NCBI GenBank assembly: GCA_019057775.1
Contig: JAHLWT010000027.1
Coordinates: 1-15,820, forward strand
Source of the DNA: Promethearchaeota archaeon
GTDB taxonomy: Archaea > Asgardarchaeota > Lokiarchaeia > Sigynarchaeales > SOKP01
Direction: 5' to 3'
DNA length: 15,820 bases
Position numbers and translations under genes: made by a program. The notes under the pieces are model-generated. The model was not told the DNA's origin and did not search any database. It was given only the letters and a program-made list of their open reading frames with translations. Shown piece after piece: positions 1 through 5,969 of the stretch. Position 1 is the first letter of the stretch, and each line of letters starts with the position of its first letter.

Positions 1-113
1 TGAGGAATAATAACCTGATAACGCTTACAATACCAGATAACATAAACGATCCTAAACAAAAATATATTATTACTGAAAAGGGTAAAAGACTGATCGGTGG
101 TCTGGATATTTAA
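1..113 (+). CDS. 3' end of a gene entering from the left edge; winged-helix-like C-terminus
   Basis: A reading frame is open from base 3 to the TAA at 111-113 and gives 36 residues that end in YIITEKGKRLIGGLDI. The 'xxITEKGKxLI' ending is the typical last helix and strand of a winged helix-turn-helix domain. It is seen at the C-terminus of many Bacteroidota regulators, including those with an AlbA_2-type DNA-binding or Fic domain. Only the tail is visible, so the family cannot be named. It is read toward the AbiE operon, which is on the other strand. The call that this is real coding sequence rests on the uninterrupted frame and the wHTH-like ending. Confidence 0.5.
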   Translation, partial: RNNNLITLTIPDNINDPKQKYIITEKGKRLIGGLDI

Positions 114-263
114 GTTTATTCCAAATCTCCGGGATAAGATGATAATATAATTACCCCAAAAATTAGGACAGCGATTTTATTTTTTCCCGAGCAAAGTGCT
201 CACTTTCACCGGATTTTCCAGCCATGTGTTAGTATTAAATTTTGGACATCCTCATAAAACACC
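114..263. other. Intergenic spacer between two converging genes
   Basis: This short A+T-rich spacer lies between the stop of the left-edge gene and the stop of abiEii. It holds one small perfect hairpin, GAGCA-AAG-TGCTC at 189-201, which is too weak and too far from a T-run to call a terminator with any confidence. No open frame or known motif was seen. Confidence 0.4.
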
Positions 264-1184
264 TTAGAAAAGCACATCTTTTAAAGCTCCCACTAACTGT
301 TCATGTTTGTGACGGTTTTCCTTTATTAGTTTATTAATATTTAGAAGTTTCCATTGCACAGCCGGCAAGTCTTTTATGACCTTATAAGGAAATATCTCCC
401 AGTCTGGATTACCTTTTTCAAAACCACATATCAGTTTTTTGTCTTCTTCTGTCAGGCTTTCATTAATCTTTTCAATAAGTTGATTCCGGGTATTTTCATA
501 ATCATCATAACTAAATTCAATAGCAGTCATTCCTGAGAATTGTGAATCATACGCTGATTTTTGATCTTTTAGTATTGGACTTATTAACTCATGAATTGGT
601 TTTTTGTGGCTCAACAAGCCAACAATAAAACCATAACGGACTTCATCCGAAAATCCTTCATTATCAAATAAAAGCCTTACATCAAATAAGTCACGGGGAT
701 GTTGCCTGTCTAAAGCAGCACAAATTTTTCCTCCATATAACTCAGCATGGGAAACTATATTTATTGCTACAAATTTTCCGAATTCATTCTGAACTTTATC
801 TGTTACCTGCATAAACCTGGTAGGTAAAAAATGCCCGCGAATAGTTGTATTAACTTCAATCTTGATTTGAGCATTTTGGTATTGGCAATTCAATTTCACA
901 TCAGTTTCGAAATTAAGTGGAACTGTTGTTACTTTTAATCCTTTTATTGCCGATTCTATAGCTTCTTTAACTCTTCCAAGGGCATCATGGATATTCTGAA
1001 AGGCAAACTTCCTCGTATCAAATGGAAGATAAGTTAAATCCATATCAACAGACAACCGGGGTAATTCACGGATAAACAGGTTTATTGCCGTACCTCCGTT
1101 CAATGCAAAAATTTCTTCTTTTGCCACATATGGCAAAATTTGGAGTATGAGGTCAACTTGGGCCCGATATGCTGGTGCAATCAT
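264..1184 (-). CDS. abiEii: AbiEii-type nucleotidyltransferase toxin of a type IV toxin-antitoxin system
   Basis: This 306-aa protein belongs to the AbiEii / DUF1814 nucleotidyltransferase family. The family motifs are visible in order: GGTA at about residues 30-33 (motif I, nucleotide-binding loop), DMD at 47-49 (metal-binding acids), the IEVN strand at about 109-112, and YGGKICAALDRQHPRDLFDV at about 150-169 (motif III/IV Lys and Asp region). All expected catalytic residues seem present and the length is normal, so it is probably active. Family members (AbiEii, MenT) transfer nucleotides onto RNA targets such as tRNA and cause reversible growth arrest, used in abortive phage infection. The exact target here cannot be read from sequence. 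Its start overlaps the stop of abiEi (ATGA at 1181-1184), so the antitoxin is translated first and the toxin by coupling. Confidence 0.9.
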   Translation of the reverse strand: MIAPAYRAQVDLILQILPYVAKEEIFALNGGTAINLFIRELPRLSVDMDLTYLPFDTRKFAFQNIHDALGRVKEAIESAIKGLKVTTVPLNFETDVKLNCQYQNAQIKIEVNTTIRGHFLPTRFMQVTDKVQNEFGKFVAINIVSHAELYGGKICAALDRQHPRDLFDVRLLFDNEGFSDEVRYGFIVGLLSHKKPIHELISPILKDQKSAYDSQFSGMTAIEFSYDDYENTRNQLIEKINESLTEEDKKLICGFEKGNPDWEIFPYKVIKDLPAVQWKLLNINKLIKENRHKHEQLVGALKDVLF

Positions 1185-1948
1185 AATTCTGCTAATTCTT
1201 TTGGTATAGTTATTTGATATTTTGATATGTAAACCCCACCCTCTGTAATTCTTCTATTGCCATTTCCCAAATTAAACGATGATATATCAATAAATTTTAA
1301 CCATTGGTGATTTGCCTTTTCACATAAATATAAGAAAAGTCGTTTCACCTGTACTGAATTACATTTTTGCAGTAATTCCTGTACAAGTTTGGGTTTTAAA
1401 TTTACCAATCCCTCCATTAAATGATAGCACTCAACAAGGTCAAGGGTTTTGGGTGCCAGATATAGGCATTCAAACATGGCACGTTCCGGAGAAGATATTT
1501 TTATGGAGAAGTTTTTCTCTTCATGTTCTACTATGCCTAAATCCATGGGCAAAAAGGCAGTTTTTTGTTGGTTTATTGGATTACCCCAATTATAGCTCTG
1601 AAACCATTTTGGCAAATTGGTTTTAGGTGGTGAAAACAAAAATACCTTTTCCTCATTCAGCCGAAAGTAATGACTAAATCCCTGCATGGATAACGCAGTT
1701 ATTGCACCAACATACACATTGAGTTTCGCCTGGTATTGCAGAGCATAAAGGGCTCCCTGCCATTGCACCTTTTCCCCCGGTCTTTTAAAAGCCCCCCTGC
1801 CCATTGATTCCAACCAACCACTATTTCGGTAGTGTTTCTGCAAATTTCTGGATATACCAAGCTCTTCCAACCATGAAGCCAGACCAACCGTCTCCGGTTT
1901 CATGTTTTTTATTAGGGTTTTTAATTTTGTCTCATTTTGAGTAGTCAT
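1181..1948 (-). CDS. abiEi: AbiEi-type antitoxin / autorepressor
   Basis: This 255-aa protein is placed directly upstream of abiEii with a 4-nt overlap. The N-terminal ~70 residues (LKTLIKNMKPETVGLASWLEEL...GWLESMGRGAFKRPGE) form the winged-helix of AbiEi antitoxins, including the characteristic 'GWLExxGRGAF/YxRPGE' wing. The remaining ~180 residues match the AbiEi C-terminal antitoxin region (ITALSMQGFSHYFR, PERAMFECLYL). In the family this C-terminal part neutralises the toxin without stable binding, and the winged helix represses the operon by binding two inverted repeats in the promoter. Two copies of GTAGT-n3-ACTAC lie upstream, one of them centred on this start codon, in agreement with autoregulation. 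The start chosen is the ATG at 1946-1948, which is close behind a good Bacteroidota promoter box. Confidence 0.88.
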   Translation of the reverse strand: MTTQNETKLKTLIKNMKPETVGLASWLEELGISRNLQKHYRNSGWLESMGRGAFKRPGEKVQWQGALYALQYQAKLNVYVGAITALSMQGFSHYFRLNEEKVFLFSPPKTNLPKWFQSYNWGNPINQQKTAFLPMDLGIVEHEEKNFSIKISSPERAMFECLYLAPKTLDLVECYHLMEGLVNLKPKLVQELLQKCNSVQVKRLFLYLCEKANHQWLKFIDISSFNLGNGNRRITEGGVYISKYQITIPKELAEL

Positions 1949-1953
1949 ACTAC
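1941..1953. promoter_or_regulatory. Inverted repeat GTAGT-CAT-ACTAC over the abiEi start codon, candidate AbiEi operator
   Basis: A perfect 5+5 bp inverted repeat is centred on the start codon (the CAT spacer is the start ATG on the minus strand). The same arms with a different spacer occur at 2047-2059. AbiEi proteins are known to repress their operon by binding two inverted repeats. Function here is inferred from position and duplication. Confidence 0.5.
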
Positions 1954-1964
1954 CAATATTTCAG

Positions 1965-1998
1965 CAAATATAACGAATATCAATCGAATTAACTCAAT
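1965..1998 (-). promoter_or_regulatory. Candidate promoter of the abiE operon
   Basis: On the minus strand TATATTTG (1972 down to 1965) is an exact match to the Bacteroidota -7 element TAnnTTTG. An ATTG 22 nt further upstream (1998-1995) could serve as a weak -33 element (consensus TTTG, usual spacing about 19-21). Transcription would start about 10 nt before the abiEi ATG, so the operator over the start codon would lie on the initiation region. Confidence 0.45.
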
Positions 1999-2046
1999 AA
2001 AAGTACCTGTTTTTTTTAAAAATTAGTTATTATTATCCTTCTATCA

Positions 2047-2059
2047 GTAGTACAACTAC
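2047..2059. promoter_or_regulatory. Second inverted repeat GTAGT-ACA-ACTAC, candidate upstream AbiEi operator
   Basis: The arms are identical to the repeat at 1941-1953. The centres are 106 bp apart, close to ten helical turns, so both sites face the same side of the DNA. Shared flanking bases (ACTACC followed by an AATA a few bases on) make the repeat longer than the five-base arms alone. This supports cooperative binding or looping by AbiEi, by analogy with the two-repeat operator known for this family. Confidence 0.45.
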
Positions 2060-2161
2060 CCGAATAGTGGTAATTGTAACGAATAATTCAGATTTAATTT
2101 ATTCGAATAATATAAGCTGTATGAGGTTGAAGATTCATAAGAATCTAAATTCTCTTAAAAA

Positions 2162-2184
2162 AAATTTGCTCAGTGAGCAAATTT
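2162..2184. repeat. Perfect 23-bp palindromic hairpin with 11-bp arms
   Basis: The arm AAATTTGCTCA, a single central G, and the arm TGAGCAAATTT form a perfect hairpin preceded by a run of A (2157-2164). It borders the GC-rich element that follows. As RNA it could act as a bidirectional terminator-like structure; alternatively it is the edge of a REP- or MITE-like repeat. Confidence 0.6.
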
Positions 2185-2185
2185 A

Positions 2186-2270
2186 GGGCAGCGCCGTCTC
2201 CGCCAGTTGGCGGATCTGGCGGCCGATGGTAGGAGAATTTCGCTCAACGACCAGCGGGAGGTAACCCGCC
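2186..2270. repeat. GC-rich multi-hairpin element, REP-like or remnant of a mobile element
   Basis: The base composition jumps from A+T-rich to strongly G+C-rich for about 85 bases. It contains TCCGCCA-GT-TGGCGGA (2199-2214), an alternative pairing of CCGCCAG (2200-2206) with CTGGCGG (2216-2222), and GCGGG-AGGTAA-CCCGC (2254-2269). No open frame explains it. Its compact stacked hairpins and sharp composition change suggest a dispersed intergenic repeat or a transplanted piece of foreign DNA. It lies just before an integrase tail, so a recombination role is conceivable but unproven. Confidence 0.45.
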
Positions 2271-2441
2271 CAACTCCACCTTTCTTCTTCAGATGTTAAT
2301 CTTGGTCTTTTTATACCTTCTGACTTTCCAGGATAGTTAGCAAAGTTTGGTCTTTCATAGCAAACTTTATTGCTTCATTTAGCTTTTTGAATCCTACAAC
2401 ACATTTGGCCGGAAAGTCCTTTAGTGTCTCAGTAATGTTAG

Positions 2442-2672
2442 TTAACAGGAGTTAATATTGGAGTTCTGTCTAAGACTCTGGGACATTCTTCAATTCAGGT
2501 CACCCTTGATTCCTATGCTTCTGTTATGGATGAATTAATGATGAATAACGTGCGGATGATCCGAGAGAAATTAGTGGCAAAAGATGAAAGGTTTGAAATT
2601 TATGAATTGAAGAGTAATTCTGCTGTTAGCGAATTATTGAAGGATTCTATTTGTAAGGAAAATCAAAATTGA
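2442..2672 (+). pseudogene. C-terminal remnant of a tyrosine recombinase / phage-type integrase
   Basis: A frame of 76 codons ends at the TGA at 2670-2672 and is preceded by an in-frame TAG. It begins LTGVNIGVLSKTLGHSSIQV and continues TLDSYASVMDEL. This is the end of the catalytic domain of tyrosine recombinases: the LGHSSI box with its conserved His, then the active-site Tyr region (here DSY). The upstream Arg and HxxR boxes and the whole N-terminal part are absent, so the protein cannot be active. About 45 residues follow the Tyr, within the normal range. It marks an old integration event and ends 14 nt short of the stop of the convergent zinc-ribbon gene. Confidence 0.7.
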
Positions 2673-2686
2673 AAATTTATTATCTT

Positions 2687-3553
2687 TTAAATAAGAGTTT
2701 CAATCACCTTTCTTAAAACCTGAGCAGCATCTTCAAATTCTTCAAGACTGAGAGTTACTTTTTTCCCAAGTAATTTTCGGTCTTGTGGAATTAATCTTAC
2801 GTACTTATCATTGATAATTCCTTTATTATGCTTGCTTACATGTCGCTTTTGAAATACCCGCCGTAGAATTAAATATTCCTTATCGGTTAAACTCGTTATA
2901 ATATCTATTTTTAAATGAGAATTTTTGAAATGTTTTCTTGAGTCTGCTATATTTTGGAAATTAATATCTGATAATCCATGCTTTTTTGATATGCTTGAAC
3001 ATGTAAATTCGAATGTAGAAACTAAATCATCATAAGCATGCCTTAATGCACGGTGTTGATCTTTTGCTGATTGAATTTCATTTCTGATTATAGTAAGATT
3101 TGCGTCATAAATCATAATATTTTCAGTTCGGCATAAAGGGCAATAACCAAATATTCCGTAAACTTGAAAATCAGTATTACAATCTGGACAATTAATTTCT
3201 GAATCTACTTTTTGTTCCTTGATGGATCTGGTCTTAAAGGAGTCCCAATTAATTTTTGTTGAGGTGAATTTGACATCATTGCTCCCTTTAAAAACTCTTT
3301 TAAGCATCTTTTGCATTTCATCAACTACATCTTCAGTTGAAACTCTTATTGCTTCATTTTGAATATACTTTTCTTGTTCAGGAGTATACAATTCCTTCTC
3401 CTTGACTTCTGTTCCACAATATGGACAATATAATACTGCCCCAACCTTATCATCACTTATCTTGAAATATTTTCCACAGGAATTAAACGGGCATTTTTGC
3501 CCAAAGTATCCTTGATCAGTTGGAAGTGTTATTTTAAAGTATTTGGTACTCAT
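2687..3553 (-). CDS. Zinc-ribbon protein with C-terminal Rx4H (HEPN-like) motif
   Basis: This 288-aa protein is counted from the ATG at 3551-3553. A longer frame reaches 3631, but its extra 26 codons run through an inverted repeat and look non-coding. The visible order is: C21-x4-C26 with C43-x2-C46 (first zinc ribbon), a charged helical stretch, C122-x2-C125 with C138-x2-C141 (second zinc ribbon), a helical segment at about 155-190, then a C-terminal block around 223-288 containing FQKRHVSKHNKGI. R237 and H242 form an Rx4H motif like that of HEPN ribonucleases, and the helices on both sides suit that fold. There is no membrane segment. I do not recognise a named family. A plausible role is an RNA-targeting effector with metal-binding sensor domains, which would fit a defence island; this is inference from one short motif and context. 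Confidence 0.6.
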   Translation of the reverse strand: MSTKYFKITLPTDQGYFGQKCPFNSCGKYFKISDDKVGAVLYCPYCGTEVKEKELYTPEQEKYIQNEAIRVSTEDVVDEMQKMLKRVFKGSNDVKFTSTKINWDSFKTRSIKEQKVDSEINCPDCNTDFQVYGIFGYCPLCRTENIMIYDANLTIIRNEIQSAKDQHRALRHAYDDLVSTFEFTCSSISKKHGLSDINFQNIADSRKHFKNSHLKIDIITSLTDKEYLILRRVFQKRHVSKHNKGIINDKYVRLIPQDRKLLGKKVTLSLEEFEDAAQVLRKVIETLI

Positions 3554-3570
3554 AATGATTAAATTTCTCG

Positions 3571-3670
3571 CCCCCCTTGGAGTGGTTTTAAAACCATTTG
3601 GACGAACAATGATTGGGCGGCATTCCCACATTTCATGGGGGTTGTGAAAGAAAAACCACTCCTTGGGGGG
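3571..3670. repeat. Inverted repeat with 19-base arms upstream of the zinc-ribbon gene
   Basis: The left arm CCCCCCTTGGAGTGGTTTT (3571-3589) pairs with the right arm AAAACCACTCCTTGGGGGG (3652-3670) except at the two central TT positions. The left arm also contributes to the palindrome TGGTTTTAAAACCA (3583-3596). The right arm can fold alone as CCACTCC-TTGGGG-GGAGTGG (3656-3675). The arms are unusually G/C-tract-rich for this region. It could be a transposable-element remnant or a structured 5' leader of the gene at 2687-3553. Confidence 0.6.
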
Positions 3671-3742
3671 AGTGGTCGGTAATAGACCAAAGTGGAGCGT
3701 ATCAGACCATTACCCACCCCTTTTAAGTGATTATTTCACAAC
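3641..3742. repeat. Overlapping inverted repeat GTTGTGAAA ... TTTCACAAC with nested stems
   Basis: GTTGTGAAA (3641-3649) is the perfect reverse complement of TTTCACAAC (3734-3742). Inside lie the 7-bp hairpin at 3656-3675 and a second stem GGTAAT (3678-3683) with ATTACC (3709-3714), also flanked by repeated AGACCA words. The 102-bp unit has the shape of a small non-autonomous element (MITE-like) or of a folded RNA. No coding frame covers it. Confidence 0.45.
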
Positions 3743-4106
3743 ATCTTATCTCACACCCGAATTTCAATGGTACAAGAAAGTGCTACTTTTTTTCGCTTTT
3801 TTTCTAAAGAACTCTGTCCTTTTACGAAGATAACAAATTAAAGTTAAATATTGAAAAACAGAATATTGACTCCTATTTAACAGATCACTCTGGTCTGTTC
3901 ATTCTGGATTTTGATAAAAGTATTGATCATTTTTTAAACAAAACTCAAACGAAATAAGCATTGATACTAGAAAATACTTAAAAATCCATATCAATTATTA
4001 CTTTTAATACAAAATATCTTACTTTTATGGCTAAAAATGCAATAAAATAATTTAATTTCTTGTTTTTTGTTAAAAAAAAGTCTATTATTGTTTAAAAATA
4101 GCCGCC

Positions 4107-5396
4107 ATGATATCAAAACTACACATAAAAAATTTTCGGTCAATAAAAGATGAAATTGAATTAAGTTTTACACCGACATCAATAAGAGGGCTTGGGGATA
4201 ACTTGCACAGATTGACAAAAAAAGATAGACTTTTAAAAACAAATGTCATTTTTGGGCCGAATGCCTCTGGAAAAAGTAATATTTTAAGAGCAGTTAGGGC
4301 AATTGAGTTTTTGATTCATCAATCGTCAGAGTTTAAACCTGGGGATGAAATAGACCCATATGAGCCCCATGCTTTAGACACAAGAACCGCAGAAGAGCCT
4401 GTTTCCCTGGGCATTGAATTTTTTGCTTCGAATAAAATTAAATATGAGTTCCAATTTACATTTTGTTCAAAAAAGATACGTAACGAATCATTATTTTACT
4501 ATCCAAAAGGACAGAAAACACTGCTCTATAAAAGAGAAGAAAAAAATCCTATCAAATTCGGAGAGTCATATAGAGGAGGTCAAAAAATAATTGAAAAACA
4601 ATTACTTGAGAATCAATTATTCTTCTCCAAAGCTGCTTTGAACAATGCAGAATCTGTTCTTGTGCCCTTTCAATTCCTCCTGGAATCTGTAAGAACATAT
4701 CCATTCCTTGGAACATATACAGATAGCAGATTAAGTAGATTATATGCGAAACGTATAGCTGAAGAAAAAAAAACATCTTTTGCTAAAAAATTCAACATGC
4801 TCATCTGTGCTTTTGATACTGGAATTCATAAAATAATCTCAGAGGAGGTTGATTACGAATTCCCGGATAATATACCTAAAGAAATAAAGGCTAATTTCAA
4901 AGAAGAATTTAAATATGATATACAATCGTTCCATAAAGTTTTTGAAGATGAGAAAGAAGTTAAGATTATCCCATTTGATATTGAAGATGAATCAGTTGGG
5001 ACACAAAGATTATTGGTAATAGGTGGATTAATAATTGATGCACTTGAGAATGGTTCTGTTCTTGTTGTAGATGAATTTGAAAAAAACCTTCATCCCGAAA
5101 TAACTCAATACTTAATCAAGTTATTTCATAACCCTATTACAAATCCTCATAATGCACAATTGCTCTTTGCCACTCACGATTTAACTCAATTAGATAGTGA
5201 TATATTTAGAAGAGACCAGGCATGGTTTACAGAGAAGGATGAATTTGGCGTTACGTCCTTATATAGATGCTCTGATTTTAAAGGCCTTAAGCTAAATACC
5301 CCTTTAGCCAAATGGTATAAAAGTGGAAGATTTGGGGCTACACCAATAATTAGTGACCTGAACTTTTTATTAGAAATGCAACAAGATGCCAAGTGA
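4107..5396 (+). CDS. AAA15/OLD-like ATPase, RloA / AbiLi type
   Basis: This 429-aa soluble protein carries an ABC/SMC-type ATPase split over the chain. The N-terminus MISKLHIKNFRSIKDEIELSF is the usual opening strand of this family. Walker A GPNASGKSN is at 50-58, a degenerate signature ESVGTQRL at 295-302, Walker B VLVVDEFEKNLHP at 318-330 (D322, E323), and the switch His in ATHD at 355-358. The C-terminal YKSGRFGATP is typical of RloA-like proteins. Such ATPases pair with an RloB/AbiLii Toprim-type nuclease partner and provide abortive phage defence. The next gene, overlapping by 11 nt, is exactly such a partner but truncated. The intact motifs suggest this protein still folds and hydrolyses ATP, although without a full RloB the pair is likely inactive unless a partner is supplied elsewhere. 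Confidence 0.85.
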   Translation: MISKLHIKNFRSIKDEIELSFTPTSIRGLGDNLHRLTKKDRLLKTNVIFGPNASGKSNILRAVRAIEFLIHQSSEFKPGDEIDPYEPHALDTRTAEEPVSLGIEFFASNKIKYEFQFTFCSKKIRNESLFYYPKGQKTLLYKREEKNPIKFGESYRGGQKIIEKQLLENQLFFSKAALNNAESVLVPFQFLLESVRTYPFLGTYTDSRLSRLYAKRIAEEKKTSFAKKFNMLICAFDTGIHKIISEEVDYEFPDNIPKEIKANFKEEFKYDIQSFHKVFEDEKEVKIIPFDIEDESVGTQRLLVIGGLIIDALENGSVLVVDEFEKNLHPEITQYLIKLFHNPITNPHNAQLLFATHDLTQLDSDIFRRDQAWFTEKDEFGVTSLYRCSDFKGLKLNTPLAKWYKSGRFGATPIISDLNFLLEMQQDAK

Positions 5397-5631
5397 AGTA
5401 TATAAAAGAATATTGATACTTTGTGAAGGACAGACAGATTTGCAATATGCAAAAGCTCTAAAACAAACTTTACCTCGCCAGGTTCAAAGAAATATTAAGA
5501 TTGATATCGATTCATATAGAAAAAAAGACCCATTAAATCTAGCGAAAGAAGCAAGGCGAAGAAAACAAAAGGCTAGAACTGAGAAAAATGCTTATGATCA
5601 GCTGCATAAAAAGTATAATCCTCATGTTTAA
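5386..5631 (+). pseudogene. Truncated RloB-like (Toprim-fold) partner of the ATPase
   Basis: An 81-codon frame overlaps the ATPase stop by 11 nt. The start, YKRILILCEGQTDLQYAKAL, is the first strand and catalytic Glu loop (EGxT[DE]) of RloB/Toprim proteins, and DPLNLAKEA follows in the usual place. Family members are around 200 aa. They continue after a 'xxYDxxW' segment into a DRD-type metal-binding strand and an SxPxFE box. Here the frame reaches KNAYDQLHKKYNPHV and stops, so those parts are absent and no continuation was seen in other frames. The break falls about 140 bases before the five-gene operon, which suggests that the insertion or rearrangement bringing in that operon removed the 3' half. 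It is called a pseudogene from the missing catalytic acids. Confidence 0.7.
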
Positions 5632-5682
5632 AATATTATGTCATCTACTTTAAAACAGCATCTATCAATAAGTTCACATTGT

Positions 5683-5712
5683 TTTGGAATATTAATAATT
5701 ATAATACTTTTT
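5683..5712 (+). promoter_or_regulatory. Candidate promoter of the five-gene operon
   Basis: TTTG at 5683-5686 and TACTTTTT at 5705-5712 resemble the Bacteroidota -33 (TTTG) and -7 (TAnnTTTG, last base differs) elements, with an 18-nt gap close to the usual 19-21. Start would be near 5718, before the operator palindrome. Two tandem copies of TTATATTTAA (5727-5746) each hold another -7-like TATATTTA without a good -33, so the exact promoter is uncertain. Confidence 0.3.
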
Positions 5713-5745
5713 CATATGAAATAATATTATATTTAATTATATTTA

Positions 5746-5764
5746 ATTATTGTATTACAATAAT
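5746..5764. promoter_or_regulatory. Perfect 19-bp palindrome before the HTH gene, candidate operator
   Basis: ATTATTGTA-T-TACAATAAT is a perfect inverted repeat with 9-bp arms and one central base. It lies 7 nt before the ATG of the Cro/C1-type regulator and so covers or adjoins its ribosome-binding region. The operators of small Cro/C1 and restriction-modification controller proteins have this size and position. A pair of 10-bp direct repeats (TTATATTTAA, 5727-5746) adjoins it. Autoregulation of the operon is the natural reading; it is inferred, not shown. Confidence 0.55.
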
Positions 5765-5771
5765 CAGGAAT

Positions 5772-5969
5772 ATGATTAAAGAAATTCTAAAGGAACAAGG
5801 TAGAACTCAAGCTTGGCTTGCAGAAAGAATTGGAAAAAGTTATGTGATTGTAACTAACTATTGTAATAACAAAACACAACCAAGTCTTGAAGTACTTAAA
5901 ACTGTCGCCGATACACTAAACGTTGATATACGTGAATTACTCATACCAACAAAGAAAGTAAACTTATGA
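5772..5969 (+). CDS. Small Cro/C1-type (XRE) transcriptional regulator, controller-like
   Basis: This 65-aa protein consists almost only of a lambda-repressor-like helix-turn-helix: MIKEILKEQGRTQAWLAERI (helices 1-2), GKSYVIVTNYCNN (recognition helix), PSLEVLKTVADTLNVDIREL (helices 4-5). The start at 5772 was chosen because the 31 codons before it in the longer frame are hydrophobic, A+T-driven and run through the promoter and palindrome. An AGGAAT-like sequence sits just upstream. Its TGA overlaps the ATG of the methyltransferase (ATGA, 5966-5969). Size, position in front of a DNA methyltransferase and the palindrome at 5746-5764 suggest a role like that of restriction-modification controller (C) proteins, which delay expression of the nuclease until the host DNA is methylated. 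Confidence 0.85.
   Translation: MIKEILKEQGRTQAWLAERIGKSYVIVTNYCNNKTQPSLEVLKTVADTLNVDIRELLIPTKKVNL

Larger units (their letters stand above)
1949..2441. other. 493-base stretch with no intact gene: abiE promoter, GC-rich hairpin element, decayed sequence
   Basis: The left third is the A+T-rich abiE control region with repeated TAACGAATA words (near 1971 and 2078) and the near-palindrome TTATTCGAATAA around 2098-2110. The middle, about 2162-2270, is a GC-rich element with three hairpins, listed separately. From about 2311 to 2450 the minus strand holds an open frame of about 45 codons without a start, ending at a TAA at 2311-2313 and containing ...GFKKLNEAIKFAMKDQTL.... It could be the tail of a lost gene but matches nothing I recognise. 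Confidence 0.5.
3554..4106. other. 553-base divergent intergenic region: inverted-repeat cluster, orphan coding remnant, promoter area
   Basis: The left part (3571-3742) holds the two inverted repeats listed separately. From 3808 to a TAA at 3955-3957 the plus strand is open for 49 codons with no ATG and protein-like composition (...NIDSYLTDHSGLFILDFDKS...), possibly the tail of a deleted gene. The last 150 bases are very A+T-rich. A weak Bacteroidota-type promoter may lie there (CTTG at 4059-4062, TATTATTG at 4083-4090, 20 nt apart), just before the ATPase start at 4107. Nothing else was recognised. Confidence 0.4.

Noticed and set aside
189..201. GAGCA-AAG-TGCTC as a bidirectional terminator
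   Set aside because: Five-bp stem, three-base loop and no adjoining T-run in the needed position; too weak.
2199..2280. GCCCAAC near 2268-2274 (GTTGGGC on the minus strand) as an integron attC core site
   Set aside because: No matching GTTRRRY partner at a suitable distance and orientation was found, and no cassette structure or integron integrase is present.
3554..3631. N-terminal extension of the zinc-ribbon protein to the ATG at 3629-3631
   Set aside because: The added codons run through an inverted repeat with G/C tracts, while the ATG at 3551-3553 opens a natural MSTKYFKITLP start just before the first zinc ribbon.
5638..5724. 28-codon open frame starting ATGTCATCT as a small antitoxin or leader peptide gene
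   Set aside because: No ribosome-binding site, no homologous look, and it spans the likely promoter; chance in A+T-rich DNA.
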